A stretch of 64,000 nt of DNA from Patescibacteria group bacterium. Its GTDB lineage: Bacteria > Patescibacteriota > Saccharimonadia > Saccharimonadales > Saccharimonadaceae. Shown here piece by piece: positions 56,623 to 64,000 of the stretch. How positions within the stretch are numbered: position 1 is the stretch's first letter; each line of letters opens with the position of its first letter. A program made the translations under genes and the position numbers. The DNA is taken from NCBI GenBank assembly GCA_004322265.1, contig SCSZ01000012.1, forward strand, positions 1-64,000, in the 5' to 3' direction. Below the pieces are notes generated by a model. That model saw only the letters and a program-made list of their open reading frames with translations, ran no database searches and was not told the origin of the DNA.

Positions 56623-57861
56623 TCAGCTAAGTTTAGCAAGCAGCTCGTCATGTGTCAATAAGTTCGTCTCACCAGATCTACGACTCGTGAGCTCATACTT
56701 ACCTGCCTCAATCGTGCGGTCGCTGATGGTAACACGATATGGTATACCCATCAGCTCACTATCCGCAAATTTTTGACCTGGGCGCTCGTCGCGATCATCA
56801 TAAAGTACTTCAATGTTGGCATCACTTAGCTGGTTATAAAGTTCATCAGCCTGAGCTGATGCAGCATCACCAATTGCGACCAAATAGACCTTAGCTGGCG
56901 CAATGCTCTCCGGCCAAACAAGACCTTTATCATCGCTTAATTTCTCTGCAATAACACCCATAACCCGAGTAATACCGATGCCGTATGAACCGATATAAAG
57001 CGAATGCTGTTCACCGTCTTCGCCCGTGTAAAATAGATCCATTTCGTCGGTTTTCTGCGTACCAAAGTTGAAGATATTACCAACTTCAGCGGTTTTTACT
57101 TGTTCTAGTTCACTGCGTTCTATGCCAAGTTCCTTGAGAGCGTCGTCAATCACCTCTTCGTTAATTGCGATGTTCTTCGCGCGGTGCAGAAAAATAACAT
57201 CCTCGCCAGCATCGGTGATTGTTTGAAATTCATGGCTAAACTTCGTAAATGCACCACCGCTCGCAAACGTAACGTATGTATCATCACCAATACCGAGACG
57301 ATCGTAGACACGCTTATATGCCTCGATAGTCTCGTTATAGTAATTCTCTAGGTCCTCAGCGGTGGCGTGAAACGAATACATATCTTTCATAACGAACTCA
57401 CGGCCACGCATAATGCCACTCTTGGCGCGTAGCTCGTTACGCATTTTAGTCTGGAATTGATATAAACTAACTGGTAAATCCTTGTAGCTGTGGATGTATT
57501 GTTTCATCATCTCGACAATTGGCTCCTCATGGCTCCAGCCTAGACCAACTTCAGTATCATCCTTTAAGCGTGTTTTAAACCATACATCAACGACATCATC
57601 ATTCCATCTAGTTGTTTTCTCCCAAATCTCCTTACGTTGCAGCGCAGTCATAATCAACTCGTTACTGTGGATTGTGCTCATCTCTTCACGTACGATCCGT
57701 TTAATATTCTCAAGCACCTTTAGCCCTAACGGTAAGTACGCGTACACGCCTGCCATTTCCTTATATACAAAGCCTGCTCGAATTAATAATTGGGCGTTTT
57801 TGGCAACCTCATCAGATGGTGCATCGCGTAGGGTTTTTGTAAATAATTCAGAAATTCGCAT
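56623..57861 (-). CDS. proS: Prolyl-tRNA synthetase (short form)
   Basis: RAGFVYKEMAGVYAYLPLGLKVLENI, SYGIGITRVMGVIAE, DERPGQKFADSELMGIPYRV. Confidence 0.95.
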   Translation of the reverse strand: MRISELFTKTLRDAPSDEVAKNAQLLIRAGFVYKEMAGVYAYLPLGLKVLENIKRIVREEMSTIHSNELIMTALQRKEIWEKTTRWNDDVVDVWFKTRLKDDTEVGLGWSHEEPIVEMMKQYIHSYKDLPVSLYQFQTKMRNELRAKSGIMRGREFVMKDMYSFHATAEDLENYYNETIEAYKRVYDRLGIGDDTYVTFASGGAFTKFSHEFQTITDAGEDVIFLHRAKNIAINEEVIDDALKELGIERSELEQVKTAEVGNIFNFGTQKTDEMDLFYTGEDGEQHSLYIGSYGIGITRVMGVIAEKLSDDKGLVWPESIAPAKVYLVAIGDAASAQADELYNQLSDANIEVLYDDRDERPGQKFADSELMGIPYRVTISDRTIEAGKYELTSRRSGETNLLTHDELLAKLS

Positions 57862-58671
57862 TTATCCCCCTATTGTACCGTGCAAAACTGGATAAATGAA
57901 GAGAAAGAAAAACGCGATACCATTCTTGATCATATGAAGTAGCATTGATGCCCATAAACTACCTGTATTAAGACGTAGTAAACAGAGTACAACGCTTAGG
58001 GCGAAAGTATCAATCGCGAGGCTCCAATCACCGTTATTTCCGACTGCGTGAATAAGACCAAACAAAATACTCGTCGCTAGTATTGCTATCCAAACAGGTA
58101 CGTACTTACGCAACTTACTGAACAAGTAGCCTCGAAATAATATTTCCTCAGCAACTGGTGCGATGACAACAAGTGTTATGAATGCAAGGATAAGTTCGTA
58201 TTGCTGACCGAGACCGCTAAAGCCCGTATCCTGATGCCCGGTCGTATTGAAACCTGGTATCAATCCCCCTGCGATTAGCATTAATAACGCAGATAAAATT
58301 AGATAGACCACTAGACCTGCTGGAGCCATTAAAATATCTTTCCATAGTGGTAATCGATAGATGCCAAGCTCGACCCTACTGACCTGTCGCCTGCGTATCA
58401 ACCACGGTAAGCCAATCGTTAGAACAATGGCCACAATATAAATAAATGCGGACAGAATGGTCGTCATGACATTCTGATTGATAGAGTCGAGTGGCACATG
58501 AAACACTTTTAGTAGCCATAGGACACCAACCGTCACTACCTGAGCAGCAATGAAGCTAGCTAGTACCCAAACAGGCAGGATAACAATCATTGCCCACTCG
58601 CGCCATGAACGACGTGCCGTTTTTTTAGTATCTGCGACCGAATCGTTAGAAGAGTTTTGTAACATCACCAA
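57862..58671 (-). CDS. CPBP family intramembrane metalloprotease
   Basis: VIAPVAEEILFRGYLFSKLRK, ATSILFGLIHAVG. Confidence 0.92.
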   Translation of the reverse strand: MVMLQNSSNDSVADTKKTARRSWREWAMIVILPVWVLASFIAAQVVTVGVLWLLKVFHVPLDSINQNVMTTILSAFIYIVAIVLTIGLPWLIRRRQVSRVELGIYRLPLWKDILMAPAGLVVYLILSALLMLIAGGLIPGFNTTGHQDTGFSGLGQQYELILAFITLVVIAPVAEEILFRGYLFSKLRKYVPVWIAILATSILFGLIHAVGNNGDWSLAIDTFALSVVLCLLRLNTGSLWASMLLHMIKNGIAFFFLFIYPVLHGTIGG

Positions 58672-59779
58672 TCGTTACCAGTAGGACAAGACCTATTAAT
58701 ATCATGAAACCGACCGTTTGAATCTTTTCTTCGCGTATTTTAGTAAGTGGCCGTCTCGTTATTCTAAAGAGTGTCATGACGAACCATCGTCCCCCATCAA
58801 GCGCTGGAATCGGAAGAACATTCATAACGGCCAGTGTCAGGGATATGATAGCTGTCAGGAAGGCTAGTTGTGTTGGTCCGGCTTTTTCTGCTTGTGGGAA
58901 GATGGTACCGAGGATACCAACTGGGCCGGCTACACTTGCGCTGACTTGTTTCAGGTCGCTACTACCTGCCGCGCGACTTGCTTGGTCTGGACTAAGCTGG
59001 AGAGCAATGCCGCTCACAAGGTTAGCGACGAGGTTGCCCAAACCTTGTAGAGTTGCCCATGTAAACTGTCCAGTCGTTGCAACACCAACGATTGGTGCTG
59101 ACCACGTTGACTTCGTGAGGATTTGCTCACCAAGTCCGACGCCAAAAGTAGGATCAGTCGCGCGTAATGTCACCTTTGTCGTAGCCTCGATACCATCTCG
59201 ACTGTAGATAAGTTCAACCGTTTTTGATCGATCCGCTTTCGTTTGATCAATAAGCGACTGAGTGTTTGGAACTGCCCGTCCATCAAAACGAAGAATTTTA
59301 TCGCCTGCCTTAAGACCGGCTTTTTCGGCTGGATAACCTGGAGTAAGTGCCGTGACTTCAACTGGTTGAGTAGATACAGTAGTATCGCTCGCGATCGCAA
59401 ACTGATCTGGCAAGATTTTAGGAAGACCCGTAATGGCTAAAATTGTCAGTATCACGGCGGCTGTTAGCCAGTTGATAAACACCCCAGCAAGTAGTATCTT
59501 GGTTTTCTGCCAAAAAGTTGCGGCGCCATAATCACCCTTATGATTGGCTGCATCGTGCTCGCCTTGCAACTTTACAAAACCACCAAGCGGTAACCAGTTG
59601 AGGCTAAATAATACCCCGTTCTTTAGTTTACGACTCCATGCTCGTGGCGGAAATCCAATGCCAAACTCTTCAACGACAACTCCGTTGCGCCTGGCAACGA
59701 TAGCATGTCCGAGCTCGTGCACACTCACCAATAAAACCAGGATAATAAGCCCCAAGATTATACCGAAAATTAGTTCCAT
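58646..59779 (-). CDS. rseP: RseP-like M50 site-2 protease
   Basis: VHELGHAIVARRNG HExxH, PDZ, NVLPIPALDGGRW. Confidence 0.93.
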   Translation of the reverse strand: MELIFGIILGLIILVLLVSVHELGHAIVARRNGVVVEEFGIGFPPRAWSRKLKNGVLFSLNWLPLGGFVKLQGEHDAANHKGDYGAATFWQKTKILLAGVFINWLTAAVILTILAITGLPKILPDQFAIASDTTVSTQPVEVTALTPGYPAEKAGLKAGDKILRFDGRAVPNTQSLIDQTKADRSKTVELIYSRDGIEATTKVTLRATDPTFGVGLGEQILTKSTWSAPIVGVATTGQFTWATLQGLGNLVANLVSGIALQLSPDQASRAAGSSDLKQVSASVAGPVGILGTIFPQAEKAGPTQLAFLTAIISLTLAVMNVLPIPALDGGRWFVMTLFRITRRPLTKIREEKIQTVGFMILIGLVLLVTIGDVTKLF

Positions 59780-60475
59780 CTATCCCCCAAATCGTCTATG
59801 ACGCTTACTGTATTCATCCAGTATATCAGTCACGTCAGCTTTTTTCATGTCTGGCCAAAACTTATCAAGAAAGAGTAGTTCACTGTATGGTGATCTCCAT
59901 AACATAAAGTTGCTCAGTCGCTTTTCACCGCTGGTTCGCACAATCAGATCAACCTCTGGGACTTCTGGGTGATATAGATTTTTCGTGATGAGTTCAGGCG
60001 TAATACTATCTGGGTCAATTTTTTGTTCAATAATATTTTTGATAGCCGTAACTACTTCCTGTTGACCACCGTAATTAAAGCAGACCGCGACCGTTGATTT
60101 CTGGCAATGTGCCGTTTGGCGCTCAACACTATCAATCGCATCACACATTTTCTTAGGTAATTTATCACGCGATCCAAGTACAACCAGACGCAAGTCATTT
60201 TCTAGAAGTAAATGGACATCAGTCTTAAATAAACGCATCATCAGGCCCATAAGATTACTGACTTCTTCTTTGGCACGATTCCAGTTCTCGGTTGAAAATG
60301 TATAAAGTGAAATAAATTTGACGCCTGCGTTAGCAGTATTTACGACGACATCTTTGAGCGCATCGTAACCTGCCAGATGACCTTCGTACGCTGGCAGACC
60401 GTGCTTTTTTGCCCAACGCCGATTACCATCAATAATAAACCCAATATGGCGTGGCAAAACGACTTCATCAGTCAT
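59780..60475 (-). CDS. uppS: Undecaprenyl diphosphate synthase
   Basis: HIGFIIDGNRRWAKKHGLPAYEGHLAG, RTSGEKRLSNFMLWRSPYSELLF. Confidence 0.97.
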   Translation of the reverse strand: MTDEVVLPRHIGFIIDGNRRWAKKHGLPAYEGHLAGYDALKDVVVNTANAGVKFISLYTFSTENWNRAKEEVSNLMGLMMRLFKTDVHLLLENDLRLVVLGSRDKLPKKMCDAIDSVERQTAHCQKSTVAVCFNYGGQQEVVTAIKNIIEQKIDPDSITPELITKNLYHPEVPEVDLIVRTSGEKRLSNFMLWRSPYSELLFLDKFWPDMKKADVTDILDEYSKRHRRFGG

Positions 60476-61029
60476 TAGATTGTAAGAATATCCTTTTCTT
60501 TTGCCCTGAAAAGTTCGTCGATCTTCGTGTTATATACAGCCATGTCGTCATCAATACCCTTTTCAACACGCTTCACGTCATCTTCGGATAGTTCCTTGGC
60601 TTCTTTCATGCGTTTCGCTTCCTTGAGTGCGTCCTGACGAATCGTCCGGAGGGTGATGCGAGCATCCTCGACTTTTTCACCGGCTTGTTTAACAAGTAAT
60701 TTACGGCGATCCTCGGTGAGTGCAGGCACTGGAACACGGATTACTCGCCCATCATCACTTGGGTTAAACCCGAGCGACTGGTCAGCACGAATGGCCGCAC
60801 TAATTGCCTGGATATTACCTGGATCAAAAGGAGTTATTTGTAGGAGCTGTGCCTCCGGTGCAGTGATATTGGCCGCTTGGTTAAGCGGGAGGAGCGTCCC
60901 GTAGACTTCAACCTTGATACCATCGAGTTGACCTGGGTGTGCACGACCGGTGCGAATCTTTTTTAATTCCTCTTCAAAGTGAGCTACGGCTTGTTCAAAT
61001 TTCGTTTCAAATGGTTTAGTGTCAAACAT
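60475..61029 (-). CDS. frr: Ribosome recycling factor
   Basis: LKKIRTGRAHPGQLDGIKVEVYGTLLPLNQAANI. Confidence 0.97.
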   Translation of the reverse strand: MFDTKPFETKFEQAVAHFEEELKKIRTGRAHPGQLDGIKVEVYGTLLPLNQAANITAPEAQLLQITPFDPGNIQAISAAIRADQSLGFNPSDDGRVIRVPVPALTEDRRKLLVKQAGEKVEDARITLRTIRQDALKEAKRMKEAKELSEDDVKRVEKGIDDDMAVYNTKIDELFRAKEKDILTI

Positions 61030-61045
61030 ATATCCTCATTATACC

Positions 61046-61068
61046 AAAAATCGCCCCTTTCGGAGCGA
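61046..61068 (-). terminator. Intrinsic terminator of rpsB-tsf
   Basis: Minus strand TCGCTCCGAAAGGGGCGATTTTT. Confidence 0.82.
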
Positions 61069-61090
61069 CTTAGTTGGTATGGAGTTGGAA

Positions 61091-61687
61091 TTATTCGTTC
61101 ACGCCGAGTTCAATACGTTTGAACTGACGAATGATGATGTTTTCACCCATCTTGCCAATATTCTCTTTCAGGAATGTTTCAACGGTCATTGAGTCATCCA
61201 TAATGTAGGCTTGATTAAGTAATACCTTGTCCGCAAAGTATTTTTTCACCTGACCTTCAACGATTTTGTCTGCCATTTCAGCAGGCTTACCGTCAGCAAT
61301 AACCTTCTCTTTTGCCTCACTGCGGACGCGCTCGAGTTCGTCGGCTGGGATATCAGCTTCAGAGATATAACGTGGAGACATTGATGCAATTTGAAGTGCA
61401 ATCGCGTGAGCAAACTCTTTGAATCCATCGGTGCGTGCAACAAAATCGGTTTCACAGTTAACTTCGACAAGCACACCAATACGTCCACCGTGGACATAGC
61501 TATCAATGATGCCTTCACGTGCTTCGCGATCGCTTTTTTTATCAGCCTTTGTCAGACCTTTTTTACGAAGGACTTCGAGTGCTTTATCAAAATTACCATC
61601 AGCCTCAGTCAGCGCTGTCTTGGCATCAGTTAGACCAATGCCAGTTAGTTCTTTTAGCTTTTTGATGTCATCAATAGATACGCTCAT
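61091..61687 (-). CDS. tsf: Elongation factor Ts
   Basis: LKELTGIGLTDAKTALTEADGNFDKALEVLRKKG, VNCETDFVAR. Confidence 0.96.
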   Translation of the reverse strand: MSVSIDDIKKLKELTGIGLTDAKTALTEADGNFDKALEVLRKKGLTKADKKSDREAREGIIDSYVHGGRIGVLVEVNCETDFVARTDGFKEFAHAIALQIASMSPRYISEADIPADELERVRSEAKEKVIADGKPAEMADKIVEGQVKKYFADKVLLNQAYIMDDSMTVETFLKENIGKMGENIIIRQFKRIELGVNE

Positions 61688-61689
61688 TA

Positions 61690-62406
61690 TTATTTCTCCT
61701 CGCTCTGTGCCACTTTAACTGCCCCAAAGCCTTCTTTGACTGCTGCACCGACGTAGTCAAGAATTAATTGAACACCCTTGATTGCATCATCGTTACCGGG
61801 AATCACATAGTCAACAAGTGATGGGTCAGCGTTCGTATCAACGAGCGCAACTACTGGAATACCAAGTGTTCTTGCCTCTTTAATTGCATTCAGATCACCG
61901 ATAACATCGATAATAAAGACCGCACCTGGTTTGCCATTTAGATCCTTGATACCGCTGTATTTTGCGTTCAGCTCGTCAATTTCCTCTTGGAAACGTTGAA
62001 CTTCTAGTTTGTTGTAGCGCTTTTCGAGATCACCGCTGTCCATGCGCTTTTCAAGGTCTTTTAATTTCTTGATCTGGTTACCAACAGTAGCAACATTGGT
62101 AAGAATTCCACCTAACCAACGCTCAGTCACGTATGGTTGCTTCAGCGCTTCGGCTGTTTCTTTTACGATTTCCTTGGTGTGCTTCTTGGTACCAACAAAC
62201 AAAACTTGCTTGCCGCTGGCGATTACTTTTGTAATAAATGGTAACGCCTCGTCGAGACCCTCAACAGTCTTGGTTAGGTCAATGATGTGTGCATCCTGAC
62301 GTTTACTGTGAATGTACGGCGCCATTTTAGGGTGCCAACGGCTCGTTTTGTGTCCAAAATGAACACCGGCTTCGAGCAATGCCTTAATATCGACAGATAC
62401 TGCCAT
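61690..62406 (-). CDS. rpsB: 30S ribosomal protein uS2
   Basis: LLEAGVHFGHKTSRWHPKMAPYI, RWLGGILTN. Confidence 0.97.
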   Translation of the reverse strand: MAVSVDIKALLEAGVHFGHKTSRWHPKMAPYIHSKRQDAHIIDLTKTVEGLDEALPFITKVIASGKQVLFVGTKKHTKEIVKETAEALKQPYVTERWLGGILTNVATVGNQIKKLKDLEKRMDSGDLEKRYNKLEVQRFQEEIDELNAKYSGIKDLNGKPGAVFIIDVIGDLNAIKEARTLGIPVVALVDTNADPSLVDYVIPGNDDAIKGVQLILDYVGAAVKEGFGAVKVAQSEEK

Positions 62407-62438
62407 TAGTTTGTACTCCTTGTTTCCTCACCCTCGGC

Positions 62439-62452
62439 CCTGAAAATTCAGG
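62439..62452 (-). promoter_or_regulatory. Palindromic hairpin in rpsB 5' leader
   Basis: CCTGAATTTTCAGG upstream of rpsB start. Confidence 0.35.
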
Positions 62453-62574
62453 AGTATGCCCAGGGTTGTGTCGTTAAAATATTGTTACTCACTTACTATA
62501 ACCCTTTAGTCGTGGAATTTCAAGGGGTATTACCCTAGACAAATCAATCAAAAACAGATACAATGATTCAGATT

Positions 62575-62901
62575 ATGAAAACAAGTTTACACCCAACAGA
62601 TTACCGCCCCGTTGTCTTTTCTGACGACGTAGCTGGCTTTGCGTTCTTGACGCAGTCAACTGCACCAACCAATGAGACAATTAAATGGGAAGATGGTAAC
62701 GAATACCCTCTGATTAAGATGCATATCTCTTCAGCATCTCACCCCTACTTTACCGGTGAAGAAAAAATTATCGACACCGAAGGTCGAGTTGACCGTTACA
62801 AGGCTAAGTTCGCTGCTGCTGAGGCTCGTAAAGACCTGCTAGCCAGCAAAGCCAAGAAGGCTGCTGCTGTCAAAGCAAAAAGAGCTAACGAAGACAAATA
62901 G
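62575..62901 (+). CDS. rpmE2: 50S ribosomal protein bL31 type B
   Basis: MKTSLHPTDYRPVVFSDDVAGFAFLTQSTA; Lys/Ala-rich tail. Confidence 0.85.
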   Translation: MKTSLHPTDYRPVVFSDDVAGFAFLTQSTAPTNETIKWEDGNEYPLIKMHISSASHPYFTGEEKIIDTEGRVDRYKAKFAAAEARKDLLASKAKKAAAVKAKRANEDK

Positions 62902-62909
62902 CTATATTC

Positions 62910-62939
62910 AAAGAGACTGCTTACCCGCAGTCTCTTTTT
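62910..62939. terminator. Intrinsic terminator after rpmE2
   Basis: AAAGAGACTGC-TTACCC-GCAGTCTCTTTTT. Confidence 0.82.
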
Positions 62940-62961
62940 ATATGTAATAATAAGAAGTGTT

Positions 62962-64000
62962 ATGGCAAAGATCAGTTTAAACATTGATGAGTTACAAGCC
63001 GAGAAGATCCAACTCGGCGAGTTTTTGGCGCGCCCCGATGCCTACGCCGATGATGACTACACTAGCAAGAACAAACGGTTCACCGAACTTGACGCAATCC
63101 TAGAGAAAGCTAACCGCCGCGCCACACTTGAGGCCCAATTAATTGAAGCTAAGGAACTGATGAGCGGTAGCGACGAACTCGCTGAAGTTGCTAAGCTTGA
63201 GGTGAATGATATTGAAAACGAGCTACAAAAAATTGAAGACGAACTATTCATTATGCTCGCACCGCGAGACCCTAATGACGAAAAAAACGTGATCATCGAA
63301 ATCCGCGCTGGTGCAGGTGGCGACGAAGCCAGTTTGTTTGCAGCTGAACTCTATCGTATGTACCTGCGTTATTGTGAAACACACAATCTACGAACCGAAA
63401 TGATTAGCGAAAGCGCCAACGATACAGGTGGATACAAGGAAGTTATTTTCAGTGTAAAGGGTGATGCACCGTACTCACAACTAAAATTCGAATCAGGCGT
63501 ACATCGTGTTCAACGAGTTCCATCGACCGAATCGCAAGGCCGTATTCATACGAGTACCGTTACGGTCGCAGTACTACCTGAGGCTGGCGAAACAGATATC
63601 GAGATACTACCAGGCGACCTAAAGATCGATATTTACCGCGCAAGTGGTCATGGTGGGCAATCAGTCAACACGACTGATAGTGCGGTTCGTATCACTCACC
63701 TACCAAGCGGCTTGGTCGTAACCAACCAGGATGAAAAATCACAGCTCAAGAATAAGGAGAAGGCAATGTCAGTCCTTCGTAGTCGACTCTTACAAATTAA
63801 ACTTGATGAAGAGCGTTCTAAACTTGACGCTGAGCGTCGTAATCTTATCGGTAGTGGTGATCGCAGTGAAAAAATCCGTACCTACAACTTCCCACAGGAC
63901 CGTATTACTGATCACCGTATAGGATATAGTCGCAGTAACATCCCCGGCGCAATGAACGGCGCTATTGAAGACATAATCGAGCACCTCCAAAGTTATGAAC
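62962..64000 (+). CDS. prfA: Peptide chain release factor 1 (3'-truncated by window end)
   Basis: [64 protein letters not shown]. Confidence 0.93.
   Translation, partial: MAKISLNIDELQAEKIQLGEFLARPDAYADDDYTSKNKRFTELDAILEKANRRATLEAQLIEAKELMSGSDELAEVAKLEVNDIENELQKIEDELFIMLAPRDPNDEKNVIIEIRAGAGGDEASLFAAELYRMYLRYCETHNLRTEMISESANDTGGYKEVIFSVKGDAPYSQLKFESGVHRVQRVPSTESQGRIHTSTVTVAVLPEAGETDIEILPGDLKIDIYRASGHGGQSVNTTDSAVRITHLPSGLVVTNQDEKSQLKNKEKAMSVLRSRLLQIKLDEERSKLDAERRNLIGSGDRSEKIRTYNFPQDRITDHRIGYSRSNIPGAMNGAIEDIIEHLQSYE

Noticed and set aside
1-64000. CRISPR arrays, rRNA operons and tRNA genes
   Set aside because: No regular repeat-spacer pattern, rRNA-like segment or convincing tRNA T-arm/anticodon structure seen by eye; tRNAscan/CRISPR finders were not run
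1-64000. IS element or transposase
   Set aside because: No transposase-like ORF or paired IS termini recognised

Overview
This 64 kb window is chromosomal DNA that looks like Candidatus Saccharibacteria (TM7/CPR). That assignment is an inference from gene content and compact organisation; no 16S is present. Most genes are on the minus strand: a dcw cluster (mraZ-rsmH-ftsL-ftsI-mraY-ftsW-murG-ftsQ), ftsEX with a CHAP coiled-coil hydrolase and an S41 protease, secA, prfA/prfB, glyS, serS, lysS, proS, frr, tsf, rpsB, rseP, uppS, murD, murI, xseAB and recO. The most notable accessory element (about 780-5068, minus strand) is a compact filamentous-phage (inovirus)-like prophage just downstream of ftsQ. 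It contains a 58-aa leaderless major coat protein missed by the ORF track, a Zot/pI ATPase, pVI- and pIII-like membrane proteins, two more untracked mini-membrane ORFs, a HUH-type Rep and a hairpin-rich intergenic region. It is bounded by a 15-bp direct repeat resembling a Xer/dif arm plus core. A second notable signal is a pair of homologous, covarying structured RNAs at 32014-32106 (+) and 55979-56069 (-), which I cannot assign to a known family. Other observations: a MraZ-box promoter with adjacent inverted DnaA boxes, a micro-ORF plus hairpin between rsmH and ftsL, a GC-rich Clp_N cassette between prfB and ftsE, and a lone KwaB-like (DUF4868) gene.
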